Positions 54,074-64,000 of a stretch of DNA of 64,000 bases are shown piece after piece; position 1 is the stretch's first letter, and each line of letters opens with the position of its first letter. Location of the stretch: the NCBI RefSeq assembly GCF_014077505.1, contig NZ_JACGWA010000007.1, positions 1 through 64,000 of the forward strand. Direction: 5' to 3'. A program made the translations under genes and the position numbers. The notes below the pieces were generated by a model. That model was given only the letters and a program-made list of their open reading frames with translations, was not told the DNA's origin and searched no databases. This stretch comes from Colwellia sp. BRX10-3. Its GTDB lineage: Bacteria > Pseudomonadota > Gammaproteobacteria > Enterobacterales > Alteromonadaceae.

Positions 54074-54946
54074 ATGGCAATTACTGCTGCACAAGTTAAA
54101 GAATTACGTCAACGCACAGCTGCGGGCATGATGGATTGTAAGAAAGCTTTACAAGAAGCTGATGGCGATATGGAACTTGCGATTGAAAACATGCGTAAGT
54201 CTGGCCAAGCGAAAGCGGCTAAAAAAGCAGGTAACATTGCTGCTGAAGGTACTATTTTAATTAAAACTGAAGCTGGCGTTGCTGCTTTAGTAGAAATTAA
54301 CTGTCAAACTGATTTTGTAGCTAAAGATAATAACTTCCTAGCTTTTGCTAACGAAGTTGCTGATGCTGCTGTTGCTTCTAAAGCAACTATCGAAGAGCTA
54401 CAAGCTCAATTCGAAGAAAAGCGTATTACACTAGTGACAAAAATTGGTGAAAACATCAATGTTCGTCGCGTAGAGTACATTGAAGGCGCTTTATTAGCTT
54501 CATACAGTCACGGCGCTACTATTGGTGTTGTTGTTGCTGGTGAAGGTGATGCAGAATCTCTTAAGCACATCGCTATGCACGTTGCTGCAAGCAAGCCTGA
54601 TTACATCAACCCTGCAGACGTTCCTGCAAGCGTAGTTGAAAATGAACAACGTATTCAATTAGATATTTTAAAAACTGAAAACGATGCTCTTGAAGAAAGT
54701 AAGAAAAAGCCAGTTGATTTACTTGAAAAGATCATCATCGGCCGTATGAAGAAATTTACCGGTGAAATTTCTTTAACAGGTCAAGCTTTTATTATGGAAC
54801 CTAAGAAAACTGTTGGTGCTATATTAAAAGAGAAAGGCTTAACTGTTTCTTCATTTGTACGTTTAGAAGTTGGTGAAGGTATTGAGAAAAAATCAGAAGA
54901 TTTTGCTGCTGAAGTAGAAGCACAAATCGCTGCAGCTAAAGGTTAA
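54074..54946 (+). CDS. tsf: Elongation factor Ts
   Basis: EF-Ts is the guanine nucleotide exchange factor for EF-Tu. The N-terminal UBA-like domain ([40 protein letters not shown]) and the core [10 protein letters not shown], with the Thr-Asp-Phe-Val signature (~residues 80-83) that contacts EF-Tu, are intact. The length is 290 aa (283 in E. coli). GAGGAAAA precedes the ATG. Confidence 0.98.
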   Translation: MAITAAQVKELRQRTAAGMMDCKKALQEADGDMELAIENMRKSGQAKAAKKAGNIAAEGTILIKTEAGVAALVEINCQTDFVAKDNNFLAFANEVADAAVASKATIEELQAQFEEKRITLVTKIGENINVRRVEYIEGALLASYSHGATIGVVVAGEGDAESLKHIAMHVAASKPDYINPADVPASVVENEQRIQLDILKTENDALEESKKKPVDLLEKIIIGRMKKFTGEISLTGQAFIMEPKKTVGAILKEKGLTVSSFVRLEVGEGIEKKSEDFAAEVEAQIAAAKG

Positions 54947-54978
54947 TTTACTTCGGTGAATTAATATTAGCTCAATTG

Positions 54979-55006
54979 AAAAAGCGCCAGTAGGCGCTTT
55001 TTTTTT
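54979..55006 (+). terminator. tsf terminator
   Basis: AAAAAGCGCC-AGTA-GGCGCTTTTTTTTT is a canonical Rho-independent terminator 33 nt after the tsf stop, separating rpsB-tsf from the pyrH transcript. Confidence 0.95.
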
Positions 55007-55137
55007 GGCAAAAATTTGAAGCTTATTAGACTCTTTTTATATTAGAGTTTTTTCTTAACGTGAATAAGCGTTTAAAAATCGCACTATTTTATGCTTAATA
55101 AACGATAAATAGCTTCTACTTTAGTCTTTTTTCATAT

Positions 55138-55168
55138 TTGACTTTCGAACCGTGGCTAAACGTATTAA
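55138..55168 (+). promoter_or_regulatory. Candidate pyrH promoter
   Basis: TTGACT at 55138-55143 and TATTAA at 55163-55168 are spaced 19 bp, wider than ideal, about 65 bp before the pyrH start. It is the only TTGACA-like hexamer in this interval. Confidence 0.35.
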
Positions 55169-55231
55169 AATAGCTGCGGTCGATCAGGCCTAGACTATTT
55201 TAATTTAAAATTCTTAAGGAATGTTTATTAC

Positions 55232-55972
55232 ATGAGCATCAATCCCAAACCAATGTATCGTCGGATCCTTTTAAAACTTAGTGGTGAAGCCCTAATGGGC
55301 GAAGAAGGTTTTGGCATAGATCCAAAAGTATTGGATCGTATGGCGCAAGAAATAAAAGAATTAATCGAAATGGGCATTCAGGTCGGCTTGGTTATTGGCG
55401 GTGGCAATTTGTTTCGTGGTAAAGGCTTAGCAGAAGCGGGCATGAACAGAGTAGTAGGCGACCAAATGGGTATGCTAGCAACGGTTATGAATGGTTTAGC
55501 CATGCGTGACGCTTTGCATCGTGCTTTTGTCAATACGCGTTTAATGTCAGCAATCGATCTTGCTGGTGTTTGTGACCGATATAACTGGGCTGAGGCCATT
55601 AGTTTATTAAAGTCTGGCCGTGTAGTTATATTTAGTGCTGGCACAGGTAACCCATTTTTTACCACTGACTCAGCAGCTTGCTTACGCGGCATTGAAATTG
55701 AAGCTGACGTGGTATTAAAAGCAACGAAAGTTGATGGTATTTACTCAGAAGATCCTGTTTCCAACCCAGACGCAACCTTGTATAGCCATTTAACTTATCA
55801 AGATGTTTTAGAAAAAGAATTACAAGTGATGGATCTAGCTGCTTTTACGCTAGCTCGTGATCACAGTATGACACTACGTGTTTTTAACATGAATAAACCA
55901 GGCGCGTTAAGGTCTGTTATTATGGGTGGTGATGAAGGTACAACGATAGATCACGCCAAAAATTTAAATTAA
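55232..55972 (+). CDS. pyrH: UMP kinase PyrH
   Basis: PyrH phosphorylates UMP to UDP and belongs to the amino-acid-kinase fold, with GTP activation and UTP inhibition. Visible are the phosphate loop [44 protein letters not shown] and the ATP-binding [19 protein letters not shown]. The length is 246 aa (241 in E. coli). It is followed after 20 nt by frr, a conserved pair. Confidence 0.97.
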   Translation: MSINPKPMYRRILLKLSGEALMGEEGFGIDPKVLDRMAQEIKELIEMGIQVGLVIGGGNLFRGKGLAEAGMNRVVGDQMGMLATVMNGLAMRDALHRAFVNTRLMSAIDLAGVCDRYNWAEAISLLKSGRVVIFSAGTGNPFFTTDSAACLRGIEIEADVVLKATKVDGIYSEDPVSNPDATLYSHLTYQDVLEKELQVMDLAAFTLARDHSMTLRVFNMNKPGALRSVIMGGDEGTTIDHAKNLN

Positions 55973-55992
55973 TTAGTGCAGGAATAAAAATA

Positions 55993-56550
55993 GTGATAAA
56001 CGAAATAAAACAAGACGCTCAAGACAGAATGGCGAAAAGTATCGAGTCATTAAAAATTAGTTTGAACAAAGTACGTACTGGGCGAGCACATCGTTCTTTA
56101 CTTGATAATATTGTTGTTGAATATTACGGCATGGATACACCACTTAACCAAGTGGGTAATATATCGGTGCCAGACGCTCGTACTTTAGCCATTACCGTAT
56201 TTGATAAAGGCATGATTGGAGCTGTTGAAAAAGCTATTTTAAAGTCTGATTTAGGCCTTAATCCTTCGTCTCAAGGCACCCTAATTCGTATTCCATTACC
56301 TGCGTTAACAGAAGAGCGACGTAAAGACTTAGTTAAAGTGGTTCGTGGTGAAGCTGAAGGCGGTAAAGTTGCGATACGCAATATTCGTCGCGATGCAAAT
56401 ACCGACATTAAATCATTGAATAAAGAAAAAGAAATTAGTGAAGATGAAATGCACCAAGCAGAAGATGAAGTGCAAAAGATTACCGACGTCTTTATTAAAC
56501 AAGTTGACGATATTTTAAGCACGAAAGAAAAGGAATTAATGGAAATTTAA
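55993..56550 (+). CDS. frr: Ribosome recycling factor
   Basis: Frr splits the post-termination ribosome together with EF-G. The three-helix-bundle and head signatures are clear ([60 protein letters not shown]). The length of 185 aa is the family standard. The start is GTG, with AGGAA upstream. A strong terminator follows. Confidence 0.97.
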   Translation: MINEIKQDAQDRMAKSIESLKISLNKVRTGRAHRSLLDNIVVEYYGMDTPLNQVGNISVPDARTLAITVFDKGMIGAVEKAILKSDLGLNPSSQGTLIRIPLPALTEERRKDLVKVVRGEAEGGKVAIRNIRRDANTDIKSLNKEKEISEDEMHQAEDEVQKITDVFIKQVDDILSTKEKELMEI

Positions 56551-56572
56551 AATTTTCATTGCTTAATCCATG

Positions 56573-56601
56573 ACGCCGTAGATAATGACTACGGCGTTTT
56601 T
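56573..56601 (+). terminator. frr terminator
   Basis: ACGCCGTAG pairs with CTACGGCGT around seven nucleotides and is followed by TTTT, 22 nt after the frr stop. Confidence 0.92.
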
Positions 56602-56742
56602 GCATATAAAAGAATAACTATTACCCACTTATCACACCTTGATTTAACTTTCTAGCGTAGAGCTGAAGTTGCATATTAAAGTGGCAAGGGTGTAACAATA
56701 AAATATTATAATACTCAGCGTTAAGCTTACAATGGAGATTGT

Positions 56743-57510
56743 GTGAGTAAAGCAGATAACCTAACAAATCAATTGTTAGTCTCAGAAGCGAAAGTACCTC
56801 AACATGTTGCCATTATTATGGATGGCAATGGCCGTTGGGCACAGTTAAGAGGTAAAAAGCGGGCAGCCGGTCATAAATCTGGTGTCGAGTCTGTAAGAAC
56901 TTCTGTCGCTGCTGCGGGAAAGGCAGGGGTTAAAGCCTTAACTTTATTCGCTTTTAGTAGCGAAAACTGGCAACGTCCTGAAAGCGAAGTTAGCGTGTTG
57001 ATGGATCTATTTATGTTTGTCTTAACTAGAGAAGTTAAGCGATTGCATAAAAATGATATTAAATTTAATGTCATTGGTGATTTAAGCAAGTTTTCCAGCA
57101 AACTGCAGAAAATGATTAAAGAATCAGAAGCATTAACCGCTGAAAATACCGGTATGGTATTATCGGTTGCTGCTAATTATGGTGGCCGTTGGGATATTAC
57201 TTATGCCGCAAAAAAATTAGCTGAAAAAGTTGAACGCCAAGAAATTACAGCTGCTGAAATTACAGAAGCATCACTTAATGAACATATAAGTTTGGCAGAA
57301 CTACCTGAATTAGATTTATTAATTAGAACAGGTGGCGATTATCGCATTAGTAATTTTTTGCTTTGGCAAGCAGCCTATGCAGAATTATATTTTACCGACG
57401 TGCTATGGCCAGATTTCAATGAAATAGAATTTACTAAAGCCATTACTGTGTTTGACCAACGAGAACGACGATTTGGGAAAACTGGTGAACAAGTAACTAA
57501 TAAAAACTAA
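56743..57510 (+). CDS. uppS: Undecaprenyl diphosphate synthase UppS
   Basis: UppS is the cis-prenyltransferase making C55-PP for peptidoglycan and O-antigen carriers. [20 protein letters not shown] (catalytic Asp ~28), [14 protein letters not shown], and [20 protein letters not shown] are signature regions, followed by [12 protein letters not shown]. The length is 255 aa. The start is GTG with TGGAGA upstream. It begins the uppS-cdsA-dxr-rseP-bamA-skp series, which has short gaps throughout. Confidence 0.97.
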   Translation: MSKADNLTNQLLVSEAKVPQHVAIIMDGNGRWAQLRGKKRAAGHKSGVESVRTSVAAAGKAGVKALTLFAFSSENWQRPESEVSVLMDLFMFVLTREVKRLHKNDIKFNVIGDLSKFSSKLQKMIKESEALTAENTGMVLSVAANYGGRWDITYAAKKLAEKVERQEITAAEITEASLNEHISLAELPELDLLIRTGGDYRISNFLLWQAAYAELYFTDVLWPDFNEIEFTKAITVFDQRERRFGKTGEQVTNKN

Positions 57511-57540
57511 AAATACTTAACACAATTTAAGGAATATGGT

Positions 57541-58407
57541 TTGTTAAAACAACGCATTATAACTGCATTAATACTCGCACCCGCTGCGATTTGGGCGATT
57601 TTTTATTTATCTCTAATTAACTTTGCCGCTGTAATGTTGGTTGTTATGGCGATTGGCGCATGGGAGTGGGGTCCACTCATGGGCTGTGCTAGCAAACGTT
57701 ATCGTATCGCTTTTGTCAGTATTACCAGTATATTAATAGCAACATTATGGTATTTCTTAACTCTTGAGCAATTATGGCAAGCGCCAAAACTCTTAATTGA
57801 ACAAGCCAACATAGTGCTGTGGTTAGCTGTTGCATGGTGGCTTTTGTCTGCAGGTTTAACATTTGTATATCCACGCTGTAGTGCGTTTTGGTCGAGTCAT
57901 CGCTCAGTGCGTGGGCTATTTGGTTGGTTAACGTTAGTACCGACTTGGCTTGCTTTTATGGTACTTAGAACCAGTGAGTATCAAGTTGACAGCTATCATG
58001 GCGCGCAATTATTGATGTTTCTATTTTTAATGGTGTGGAGTGCTGACGTAGGTGCTTATTTCGTTGGTAAGTCTATTGGTAAAAATAAGTTATTACCCAA
58101 TGTAAGCCCTGGAAAAACCTTAGAAGGCTTTTTAGGTGGAGTTATCTTTGCCTGTATTATGGTTTCAATTGCAGGCTATTTCATTGACTGGTCTTTTGAA
58201 CAATATCGCATTGTTATACCGGTAACTATTCTAATCACAACCATTTCTGTTTTGGGCGATTTAAATGAAAGTATGTTTAAACGCCAAGCTGGTGTAAAAG
58301 ATAGTGGGACAATATTGCCAGGTCACGGTGGTGTGCTTGACCGTATTGACAGCTTAACTGCTACCGCACCTATATATGCTTTATGTTACGCATACTTGGG
58401 TTGGTAG
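57541..58407 (+). CDS. cdsA: Phosphatidate cytidylyltransferase CdsA
   Basis: CdsA makes CDP-diacylglycerol from phosphatidate and CTP in the inner membrane. The protein has about eight hydrophobic helices. The family signature near the C terminus reads NESMFKRQAGVKDSGTILPG then HGGVLDRIDSL, with the metal-binding Asp residues. VWSADVGAYFVGKSIGKNKL is also conserved. The length is 288 aa. The start is TTG with AAGGAA upstream. Confidence 0.96.
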   Translation: MLKQRIITALILAPAAIWAIFYLSLINFAAVMLVVMAIGAWEWGPLMGCASKRYRIAFVSITSILIATLWYFLTLEQLWQAPKLLIEQANIVLWLAVAWWLLSAGLTFVYPRCSAFWSSHRSVRGLFGWLTLVPTWLAFMVLRTSEYQVDSYHGAQLLMFLFLMVWSADVGAYFVGKSIGKNKLLPNVSPGKTLEGFLGGVIFACIMVSIAGYFIDWSFEQYRIVIPVTILITTISVLGDLNESMFKRQAGVKDSGTILPGHGGVLDRIDSLTATAPIYALCYAYLGW

Positions 58408-58412
58408 AATAA

Positions 58413-59612
58413 ATGCAAACTTTGTGTATTTTAGGCTCTACCGGATCGATTGGTAAAAGCACGTTAGACGTTGTGCGATTGCACCCTGAAAAATTTGATA
58501 TCGTAAGTTTGTCAGCCCATTCAAGCGTTGAACTTATGTTTGCTCAGTGTTTGGAGTTTCGGCCAAATAAAGTGGTTATGGTTTCAACAAAGCATGCCAA
58601 AGCGCTTGCTAGTAAGCTTGTTGCTGCCAACCTTAGTGATATTGAGGTTACTTCAGGCACTTCTGCCCTTGAAACTATTGCCCAAGCCCCATCTACAGAC
58701 ACTGTAATGGCAGCTATTGTTGGCGCATCTGGTTTATTACCCACATTGGCGGCAGTAAAGGCAGGTAAAAAAGTGTTGTTGGCCAATAAAGAAGCTTTAG
58801 TTACTTCTGGAGCTATATTTATTGATGCGGTCAAACAGTCTGGCGCGCAACTCTTACCCATTGATAGTGAACATAATGCTATATTTCAATGTTTACCGTT
58901 AAACGCCCAGCAACAACCTGGCTATTGTGATTTGCCTAATGAAGGTGTTAGTAAAATATTACTAACAGGTTCAGGAGGCCCCTTTAGAACTTGGCAGTTA
59001 GATGAATTAGAAAAGGTAACGCCAGACCAAGCATGTGCACATCCAAACTGGGATATGGGGCGAAAAATATCGGTCGACTCAGCCACTATGATGAACAAAG
59101 GCTTAGAGTTTATTGAGGCTAAATGGCTCTTTAATCTTGAGCCCGATGATATTCAAGTGGTGTTACATCCTCAAAGTACCATTCATTCAATGGTGCAATA
59201 TAAAGACGGCTCAGTCATAGCTCAAATGGGTAATCCTGATATGCGTACACCCATTGCACATGCGTTAAGTTTTCCTCAGCGTATTGAATCTGGTGTAGCT
59301 CCTTTTGATTTTTTCGCCGCAAAATCGTTAGAATTTGAAGCTGTCGACTTCGATAAATACCCTAACTTAAAGTTAGCCATTGAAGCCTGTAAAAGTGGTC
59401 AAGGTGCATGTACAGCACTTAATGCCGCGAATGAAATTGCCGTTGATGCTTTTTTAAACGAAAAAATTAAATTTACTGATATTGTGAAAATAAATGAAAC
59501 TTCTGTGAATAAATTTGTCTCAGAAAAGGTGACTTCAATTGAAGATGTAGTTGCACTGGATAACAATGTTAGAATTTTTGCACAATCATTAGTCACTGAA
59601 CCCAAGCATTAG
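58413..59612 (+). CDS. dxr: 1-deoxy-D-xylulose 5-phosphate reductoisomerase Dxr
   Basis: Dxr converts DXP to MEP in the non-mevalonate isoprenoid pathway, supplying precursors for UppS upstream. NADPH-binding [16 protein letters not shown] opens the protein. Metal and substrate motifs are [44 protein letters not shown] and [12 protein letters not shown]. The length is 399 aa (398 in E. coli). It starts 5 nt after cdsA. Confidence 0.97.
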   Translation: MQTLCILGSTGSIGKSTLDVVRLHPEKFDIVSLSAHSSVELMFAQCLEFRPNKVVMVSTKHAKALASKLVAANLSDIEVTSGTSALETIAQAPSTDTVMAAIVGASGLLPTLAAVKAGKKVLLANKEALVTSGAIFIDAVKQSGAQLLPIDSEHNAIFQCLPLNAQQQPGYCDLPNEGVSKILLTGSGGPFRTWQLDELEKVTPDQACAHPNWDMGRKISVDSATMMNKGLEFIEAKWLFNLEPDDIQVVLHPQSTIHSMVQYKDGSVIAQMGNPDMRTPIAHALSFPQRIESGVAPFDFFAAKSLEFEAVDFDKYPNLKLAIEACKSGQGACTALNAANEIAVDAFLNEKIKFTDIVKINETSVNKFVSEKVTSIEDVVALDNNVRIFAQSLVTEPKH

Positions 59613-59632
59613 AGCAATTATAGAGTAGTAGC

Positions 59633-60988
59633 ATGATAGAGTTTATTTGGAATCTTGGGTCATTTGTCGTTGCATTAGGTATTTTAATTACCGTTCATGA
59701 ATATGGTCATTTTTGGGTTGCACGCAAAAATGGTGTGCAAGTCGAGCGTTTTTCCATTGGTTTTGGTAAAGCCATTTGGCGTAAGTATGATCGCCATGGC
59801 ACCGAATTTGTTATCGCTATGATACCACTAGGTGGTTACGTTAAAATGCTTGATAGTCGAGTCGATGATGTAACTGAAGCGCAAATAAGTCGTACATTCA
59901 ATGCTAAGTCAGTTTATCAACGTATTGCTATAATCGCGGCTGGGCCCTTTGCTAACTTTGCTTTTGCCATCGTCGCTTTTTACTTAATGTTTTTAATCGG
60001 TGTGCCAAGCGTTAAGCCGATTATTGGCGAGGTTATTGTTGGCTCTATTGCTGCAGAAGCAGAACTACCTAAAAATAGTGAAATAATGGCTATTTCTGGG
60101 CAAAAAACCTTAGATTGGCAAGATGTTAATTTAGCGTTGGTCAGTGCAATAGGCGACGAAAAAATTACCTTTACGGTAAAGTCAGTTGGTAGAACATCCA
60201 CCCAAGACTTTACATTAAACACGCAAAACTGGGCCTTTTCCCCGGAAAAAGAATCTTCTATGGCGAGTCTAGGCTTCATGCCATATCGAGCTAAGGTGCA
60301 AGCAAAGTTAGCCGTTGTCGCAGAAGGCAGTCCAGCAGAGAAAGCAGGTTTTAAAGTTGGCGATGAGTTACTGTCGATTGAGGATGCAAACATCAATGGC
60401 AAGTGGCAGACGTTTTCTGATGAAATTAAACGGTATCCAGAAAAAAATATTCAGGTAAGGGTGTTGCGAAATGGCAAAGAACTTACCCTTAATGTACAAC
60501 CTGAGTCGAGAAAGTTACAGGATAAGGTTATTGGATATTTGGGCGTACAGCCAATATCTGAACCCTATCCAGAAGAATATTTATTTGATCAAGCTTATGG
60601 TCCTATAACTGCACTTGAACAAAGTGTATTAAAAACGTGGAATTTAGTGATTTTAAGTTTTGATATGATTGGTAAGTTAATTACCGGTGACGTATCGGTT
60701 AAAAATTTAAGTGGCCCGATATCTATTGCACAAGGTGCAGGGAATAGTGCAGATTATGGCTTTGTTTACTTTTTAGGCTTCTTAGCCTTAATTAGTATCA
60801 ACCTAGGCATAATTAACCTTTTACCTTTACCTGTTTTAGATGGTGGACACTTATTTTATTATTTTATCGAGCTTTTAACGGGGAAACCCGTACCAGAAAA
60901 AATACAAGAAATAGGTTTTAAATTTGGTACTATAGCGCTACTAAGCTTAATGAGTATCGCCATATTTAACGATTTATCGCGATTATAA
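59633..60988 (+). CDS. rseP: Site-2 protease RseP
   Basis: RseP is the intramembrane zinc metalloprotease that cuts the anti-sigma factor RseA after DegS, activating sigma E, and also clears signal-peptide remnants. The HExxH site is ITVHEYGHFWVARKNG in helix 1 (~residues 19-34). The third ligand region is PLPVLDGGHLFYYFIELLTG near the C terminus. Two periplasmic PDZ domains lie between (~110-310; the second includes EGSPAEKAGFKVGDELLSIE). The length is 451 aa (450 in E. coli). It is just before its envelope client bamA. Confidence 0.97.
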   Translation: MIEFIWNLGSFVVALGILITVHEYGHFWVARKNGVQVERFSIGFGKAIWRKYDRHGTEFVIAMIPLGGYVKMLDSRVDDVTEAQISRTFNAKSVYQRIAIIAAGPFANFAFAIVAFYLMFLIGVPSVKPIIGEVIVGSIAAEAELPKNSEIMAISGQKTLDWQDVNLALVSAIGDEKITFTVKSVGRTSTQDFTLNTQNWAFSPEKESSMASLGFMPYRAKVQAKLAVVAEGSPAEKAGFKVGDELLSIEDANINGKWQTFSDEIKRYPEKNIQVRVLRNGKELTLNVQPESRKLQDKVIGYLGVQPISEPYPEEYLFDQAYGPITALEQSVLKTWNLVILSFDMIGKLITGDVSVKNLSGPISIAQGAGNSADYGFVYFLGFLALISINLGIINLLPLPVLDGGHLFYYFIELLTGKPVPEKIQEIGFKFGTIALLSLMSIAIFNDLSRL

Positions 60989-61017
60989 CTAAAAGAAGTA
61001 TATAAAGTTAATATTTT

Positions 61018-63492
61018 ATGATTATTAAAAAACTTGCCCTGGCGGTATTATTAGGTAGTTTGGGAACATCAGCGCATGCCGCTGACGATTTTCAAGTAGA
61101 AGATATTCAAGTTAAAGGTCTACAGCGTGTCGCGCTAGGGGCAGCATTAACGCATATCCCATTCAATGTTGGTGATAACTTAAACGAGTTTCGGGTATCA
61201 CAATCGATTAAGGCACTTTATAAATCTGGGCACTTTAGTGACATTGTGGTGTCAAGAGATGCTAACACCGTTATTTATCGTGTTCGAGAAAGAGCAACGA
61301 TTAGTGCTATTACCTTTGATGGTAATAAAGATCTAAAAGAAGAGCAATTAACTGAAAGCTTAGATAGCAGTGATATTCGCGTTGGTGAAACGCTTGATAT
61401 GACCGTTATCTCAGGTATTGAGGTCGGTTTAGAAGACTTTTATCACAGTGTTGGTAAATACAACGCTGATGTTAAAGCAAATGTTACGCACTTGCCGCGT
61501 AACCGCGTTAACATCGACTTTGTTTTTAAAGAAGGTGATGCCGCCGCGATAGAGCAAATTAATATCGTCGGCAATGAAAAGTTTTCAGATGCTGAGCTGC
61601 TAGAGCGAATTGAGCTAACTTATGATTCTCCTTGGTGGGATTTTATGGCGCAAGATCGCTATCAAAAGCAAACTTTGCAAGGCGATATGGAAACCATTAA
61701 AAGCTATTATCTCGATCGAGGTTATTTGCAATATAAAGTTGATTCAACGCAAGTGTCAATGACACCAAATAAAGAAGCGGTATACATTACGCTTAATGTC
61801 ACTGAAGGTGAGGTTTATACGGTTAGCGAAGTTGATTTTATAGGTGATATGGCCGGTTTTGATAAAACTATTCGCGCCATTACGCCAATTAGAACTGATG
61901 AGCTTTATAATGGTGCTCTTGTGACTTATTCAGAAGAACTCGTTAGCAAGTTTTTAGGTCGTTATGGTTATGCTTATCCCAAAGTGGTTACTATTCCAGA
62001 AATCGATGAAGAAAACAAAACCGTAAAATTGGTCTTGTCAATCGACCCGGGTAAGCGCGTTTATGTTAATCGTATTAACTTTAAAGGTAACAATGTTACC
62101 GCTGAGCATGTTTTACGCCGAGAAATGCGTCAAATGGAAGGTGCTTGGTTATCTAATAGCTTAGTTGAAGGCTCAAAAGCTTGGTTACAACGTTTGCCTT
62201 ACATGGAAACTGTTGAGTTTGAAACCAATCAATTACCCGGTGAAGACGACCTCGTTAATATTGACTTTGAAGTCAAAGAACAGCCGTCGGGTTCATTTAC
62301 CGCAGGTATTGGTTATGGCTCACAAACACAGTTAAGTTTGAATGCCGGTATACAGCAAAATAACTTTTTGGGTACAGGTAATCGCTTAGGTTTTAGCATT
62401 AATACTTCAAGCTATTCAAAAAGTGCTAATGTTTCATTCACCGACCCATACTTTACCGTTGACGGAGTATCGTTAGGTGGCAATATTTTCTATCAAGAAT
62501 TTGATGCAGGTAATGCCAACCTCGTTGAGTATAATAATAAAACTTATGGTGCAGGCCTAACTTTAGGTTTTCCTGTTAACGAGTATGTACGCTTGAGTTT
62601 TGGTGTAGGCTACAAAAATAATGGCATTACTCGCCTAGAAACTTACGAACAAATTCAGAAGTTTTATGAATTATATTCAGATCCTAATGATCCGGATGGT
62701 GGTTTGAGTTTTGAAAACTTTGATCTGAATGCGGCTATAATGCGCTCAACGCTGAATCGCGGTACATTTCCTACTGACGGTTCGCAACAAAGTTTATCTT
62801 ACAAGATGACTACACCTAATTCAGATGTAAATTACTTTAAAGTTAACTTAGATACTAAGTGGTATTTCCCGTTAACACGCGACCAACGTTGGACCGTTTT
62901 AGCTAAATTTCAGTTAGGTTATGGTAACGGTTATGGTTCTGTAGAAGGTAACGACCAAGTGTTACCATTTTGGGAAAACTTTAGAGCGGGTGGCTCAGGG
63001 ACTTTAAGAGGCTTTGAGGCTAATATTGTAGGTCCACGTGCCATTTATCGTAGACCCACTTCAATTCCTGGCACTCCTGATTCAGTTGGCGCTGGTGGTG
63101 GTTGTTGTTTAGGACCAGATCATGATTTTATTCAAACGTCGAGACGTTCTGTTGGTGGTAATGCCATAGCAATTGCGGGACTTGAACTTATTGTACCAAC
63201 ACCATTTTTAGATGAAGGCTTCAGCAATAGTGTTCGCTCAAGTATATTTATCGATGCAGGTAATGTTTGGGATACTGAATTTAATTTAGATGACTATAAA
63301 GATTTGAATAGCGTAGAACGTGAAAAAATTGCAGACTATTCCGATGCTGGGCGTTACCGAGCGTCTGCAGGATTATCGGTACAATGGATATCGCCAATGG
63401 GACCTATGATTTTTAGTTTTGCCAAAACTTTGAAAGAAGTTGAAGGTGATGATACTGAATTCTTTAGCTTCAATATCGGGCAAACATTTTAA
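61018..63492 (+). CDS. bamA: Outer membrane protein assembly factor BamA
   Basis: BamA is the Omp85 insertase of the BAM complex. A signal peptide (~1-21, ending SAHAA) is followed by five POTRA domains (~25-425) and a C-terminal 16-strand barrel. The L6 motif is GSGTLRGFEANIVGPRAIYR (RGF intact), followed by SVGGNAIAIAGLELIVPTPF. The protein ends FFSFNIGQTF with a terminal Phe. At 824 aa it is slightly longer than E. coli (810). In the extracellular loop, two cysteines are adjacent (GGGCCLGPDHD), whereas E. coli BamA has two cysteines separated by nine residues. Confidence 0.97.
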   Translation: MIIKKLALAVLLGSLGTSAHAADDFQVEDIQVKGLQRVALGAALTHIPFNVGDNLNEFRVSQSIKALYKSGHFSDIVVSRDANTVIYRVRERATISAITFDGNKDLKEEQLTESLDSSDIRVGETLDMTVISGIEVGLEDFYHSVGKYNADVKANVTHLPRNRVNIDFVFKEGDAAAIEQINIVGNEKFSDAELLERIELTYDSPWWDFMAQDRYQKQTLQGDMETIKSYYLDRGYLQYKVDSTQVSMTPNKEAVYITLNVTEGEVYTVSEVDFIGDMAGFDKTIRAITPIRTDELYNGALVTYSEELVSKFLGRYGYAYPKVVTIPEIDEENKTVKLVLSIDPGKRVYVNRINFKGNNVTAEHVLRREMRQMEGAWLSNSLVEGSKAWLQRLPYMETVEFETNQLPGEDDLVNIDFEVKEQPSGSFTAGIGYGSQTQLSLNAGIQQNNFLGTGNRLGFSINTSSYSKSANVSFTDPYFTVDGVSLGGNIFYQEFDAGNANLVEYNNKTYGAGLTLGFPVNEYVRLSFGVGYKNNGITRLETYEQIQKFYELYSDPNDPDGGLSFENFDLNAAIMRSTLNRGTFPTDGSQQSLSYKMTTPNSDVNYFKVNLDTKWYFPLTRDQRWTVLAKFQLGYGNGYGSVEGNDQVLPFWENFRAGGSGTLRGFEANIVGPRAIYRRPTSIPGTPDSVGAGGGCCLGPDHDFIQTSRRSVGGNAIAIAGLELIVPTPFLDEGFSNSVRSSIFIDAGNVWDTEFNLDDYKDLNSVEREKIADYSDAGRYRASAGLSVQWISPMGPMIFSFAKTLKEVEGDDTEFFSFNIGQTF

Positions 63493-63633
63493 GGTTTACT
63501 TAAATAAAGGTTATTAATTGTTTAAATTAAGCATCCTTTAAATAAATAGGCTTGAACCAAATTAACTGAGACGGTATAACTACCGCATAACAAAATAATA
63601 TAAATATATTTGAAAATATTTTAGGAGTAAAAA

Positions 63634-64000
63634 TTGAAAAATTTGATTAGAACTATCGCAATCGCTACAGCGGCATCAGGGTATATTTTAGCAAGTTCAG
63701 CTATGGCAGCAGATCAAAAAATTGCTGTGGTAAATTTCCAAGAAATTATGGGTAAAATTCCACAAACTGCGGCAGTAATGAAAAGCTTAGAAGAAGAGTT
63801 TAAAGACGAAAAAGCTGTGCTTGCACAACTTGAGCAAGATATTAAATATCTTCAAGAAAAGCGTAAGCGCGACGGTTCTTTAATGAGTGCTAAAGATATT
63901 GAAGAATTAGAAGCCAAAATTGGTGTGCTTTTTCAAGATTACCAAACCAAAGGAAAAGCTTTTCAACAGAGCACTGGTGCTAGAAAAAATGAAGAAACTA
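63634..64000 (+). CDS. skp: Periplasmic chaperone Skp (OmpH), 3' end outside the window
   Basis: Skp holds unfolded outer-membrane proteins for delivery to BamA. The visible 122 codons start with TTG after AGGAG and encode a signal peptide (MKNLIRTIAIATAASGYILA, cleavage after AMA), then KIAVVNFQEIMGKIPQTAAV and a long charged helix (LEQDIKYLQEKRKRDG), as expected for the tentacle of Skp. The gene follows bamA, as in most gammaproteobacteria, and is cut by the window edge. Confidence 0.93.
   Translation, partial: MKNLIRTIAIATAASGYILASSAMAADQKIAVVNFQEIMGKIPQTAAVMKSLEEEFKDEKAVLAQLEQDIKYLQEKRKRDGSLMSAKDIEELEAKIGVLFQDYQTKGKAFQQSTGARKNEET

Overview
The window is a low-GC, gene-dense piece of a gammaproteobacterial chromosome. 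Gene content and order (his operon with hisL attenuator, gcvA-ygdD-rlmM, xni/ppnN/queF/syd, csr RNA near truC, map-glnD-dapD facing rpsB-tsf-pyrH-frr-uppS-cdsA-dxr-rseP-bamA-skp) point to Alteromonadales, most likely Colwelliaceae (Colwellia/Thalassotalea type). That placement is inference from recognised proteins; no search was run. There are no tRNA or rRNA genes, insertion sequences, prophage or CRISPR. The region is almost entirely core chromosome.

Layout. 1-899 is gene-free, with 11-bp tandem repeats at the left edge. 900-8472 (minus strand) is a complete histidine operon hisL-G-D-C-B-H-A-F-IE, with a leader peptide containing five consecutive histidines, a strong attenuator hairpin, and a decayed duplicate of the hisF 5' end between hisA and hisF. 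8738-14238 holds an orphan small protein, the YoaA helicase, TsaB, another orphan, an M50-like membrane protease and an alpha/beta hydrolase. 14346-19684 is a fatty-acid block: fadD and a VolA-like lipoprotein phospholipase, both preceded by FadR-like operators, with yciK between them. 19883-25530 carries sohB, tpm, gcvA, a hydrolase, ygdD and rlmM. 25630-26456 is a broken gene with a PEP-CTERM-like tail. 26851-34381 holds an NAD-type isocitrate dehydrogenase, a DUF3192 protein, xni, ppnN, a diguanylate cyclase, queF and syd.

35447-40617 is a PhoP/PhoQ-like two-component unit with a PepSY protein, flanked by a His/Lys-rich DUF3300 protein and a GlyGly-CTERM surface protein. All three transcription units carry the same type of direct repeat (GTTCA-like half-sites 11 bp apart), suggesting a local regulon. 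41663-44288 contains what I read as two CsrB-family regulatory RNAs, rich in GGA motifs, each ending in a terminator and each with a UvrY/GacA-type palindrome 184-185 bp upstream of a shared 5' motif. They flank a DUF805 protein and lie between syd and truC, the same general neighbourhood as csrB in E. coli. The right third is the highly conserved translation/envelope cluster from truC, dapD, glnD and map to rpsB (with a structured leader), tsf, pyrH, frr, uppS, cdsA, dxr, rseP, bamA and the start of skp, which runs off the window.

The observations most worth following up are the twin Csr RNAs, the PhoP-like repeat regulon, the hisF relic, and the overlapping PsrA-like/FadR-like operators before fadD.
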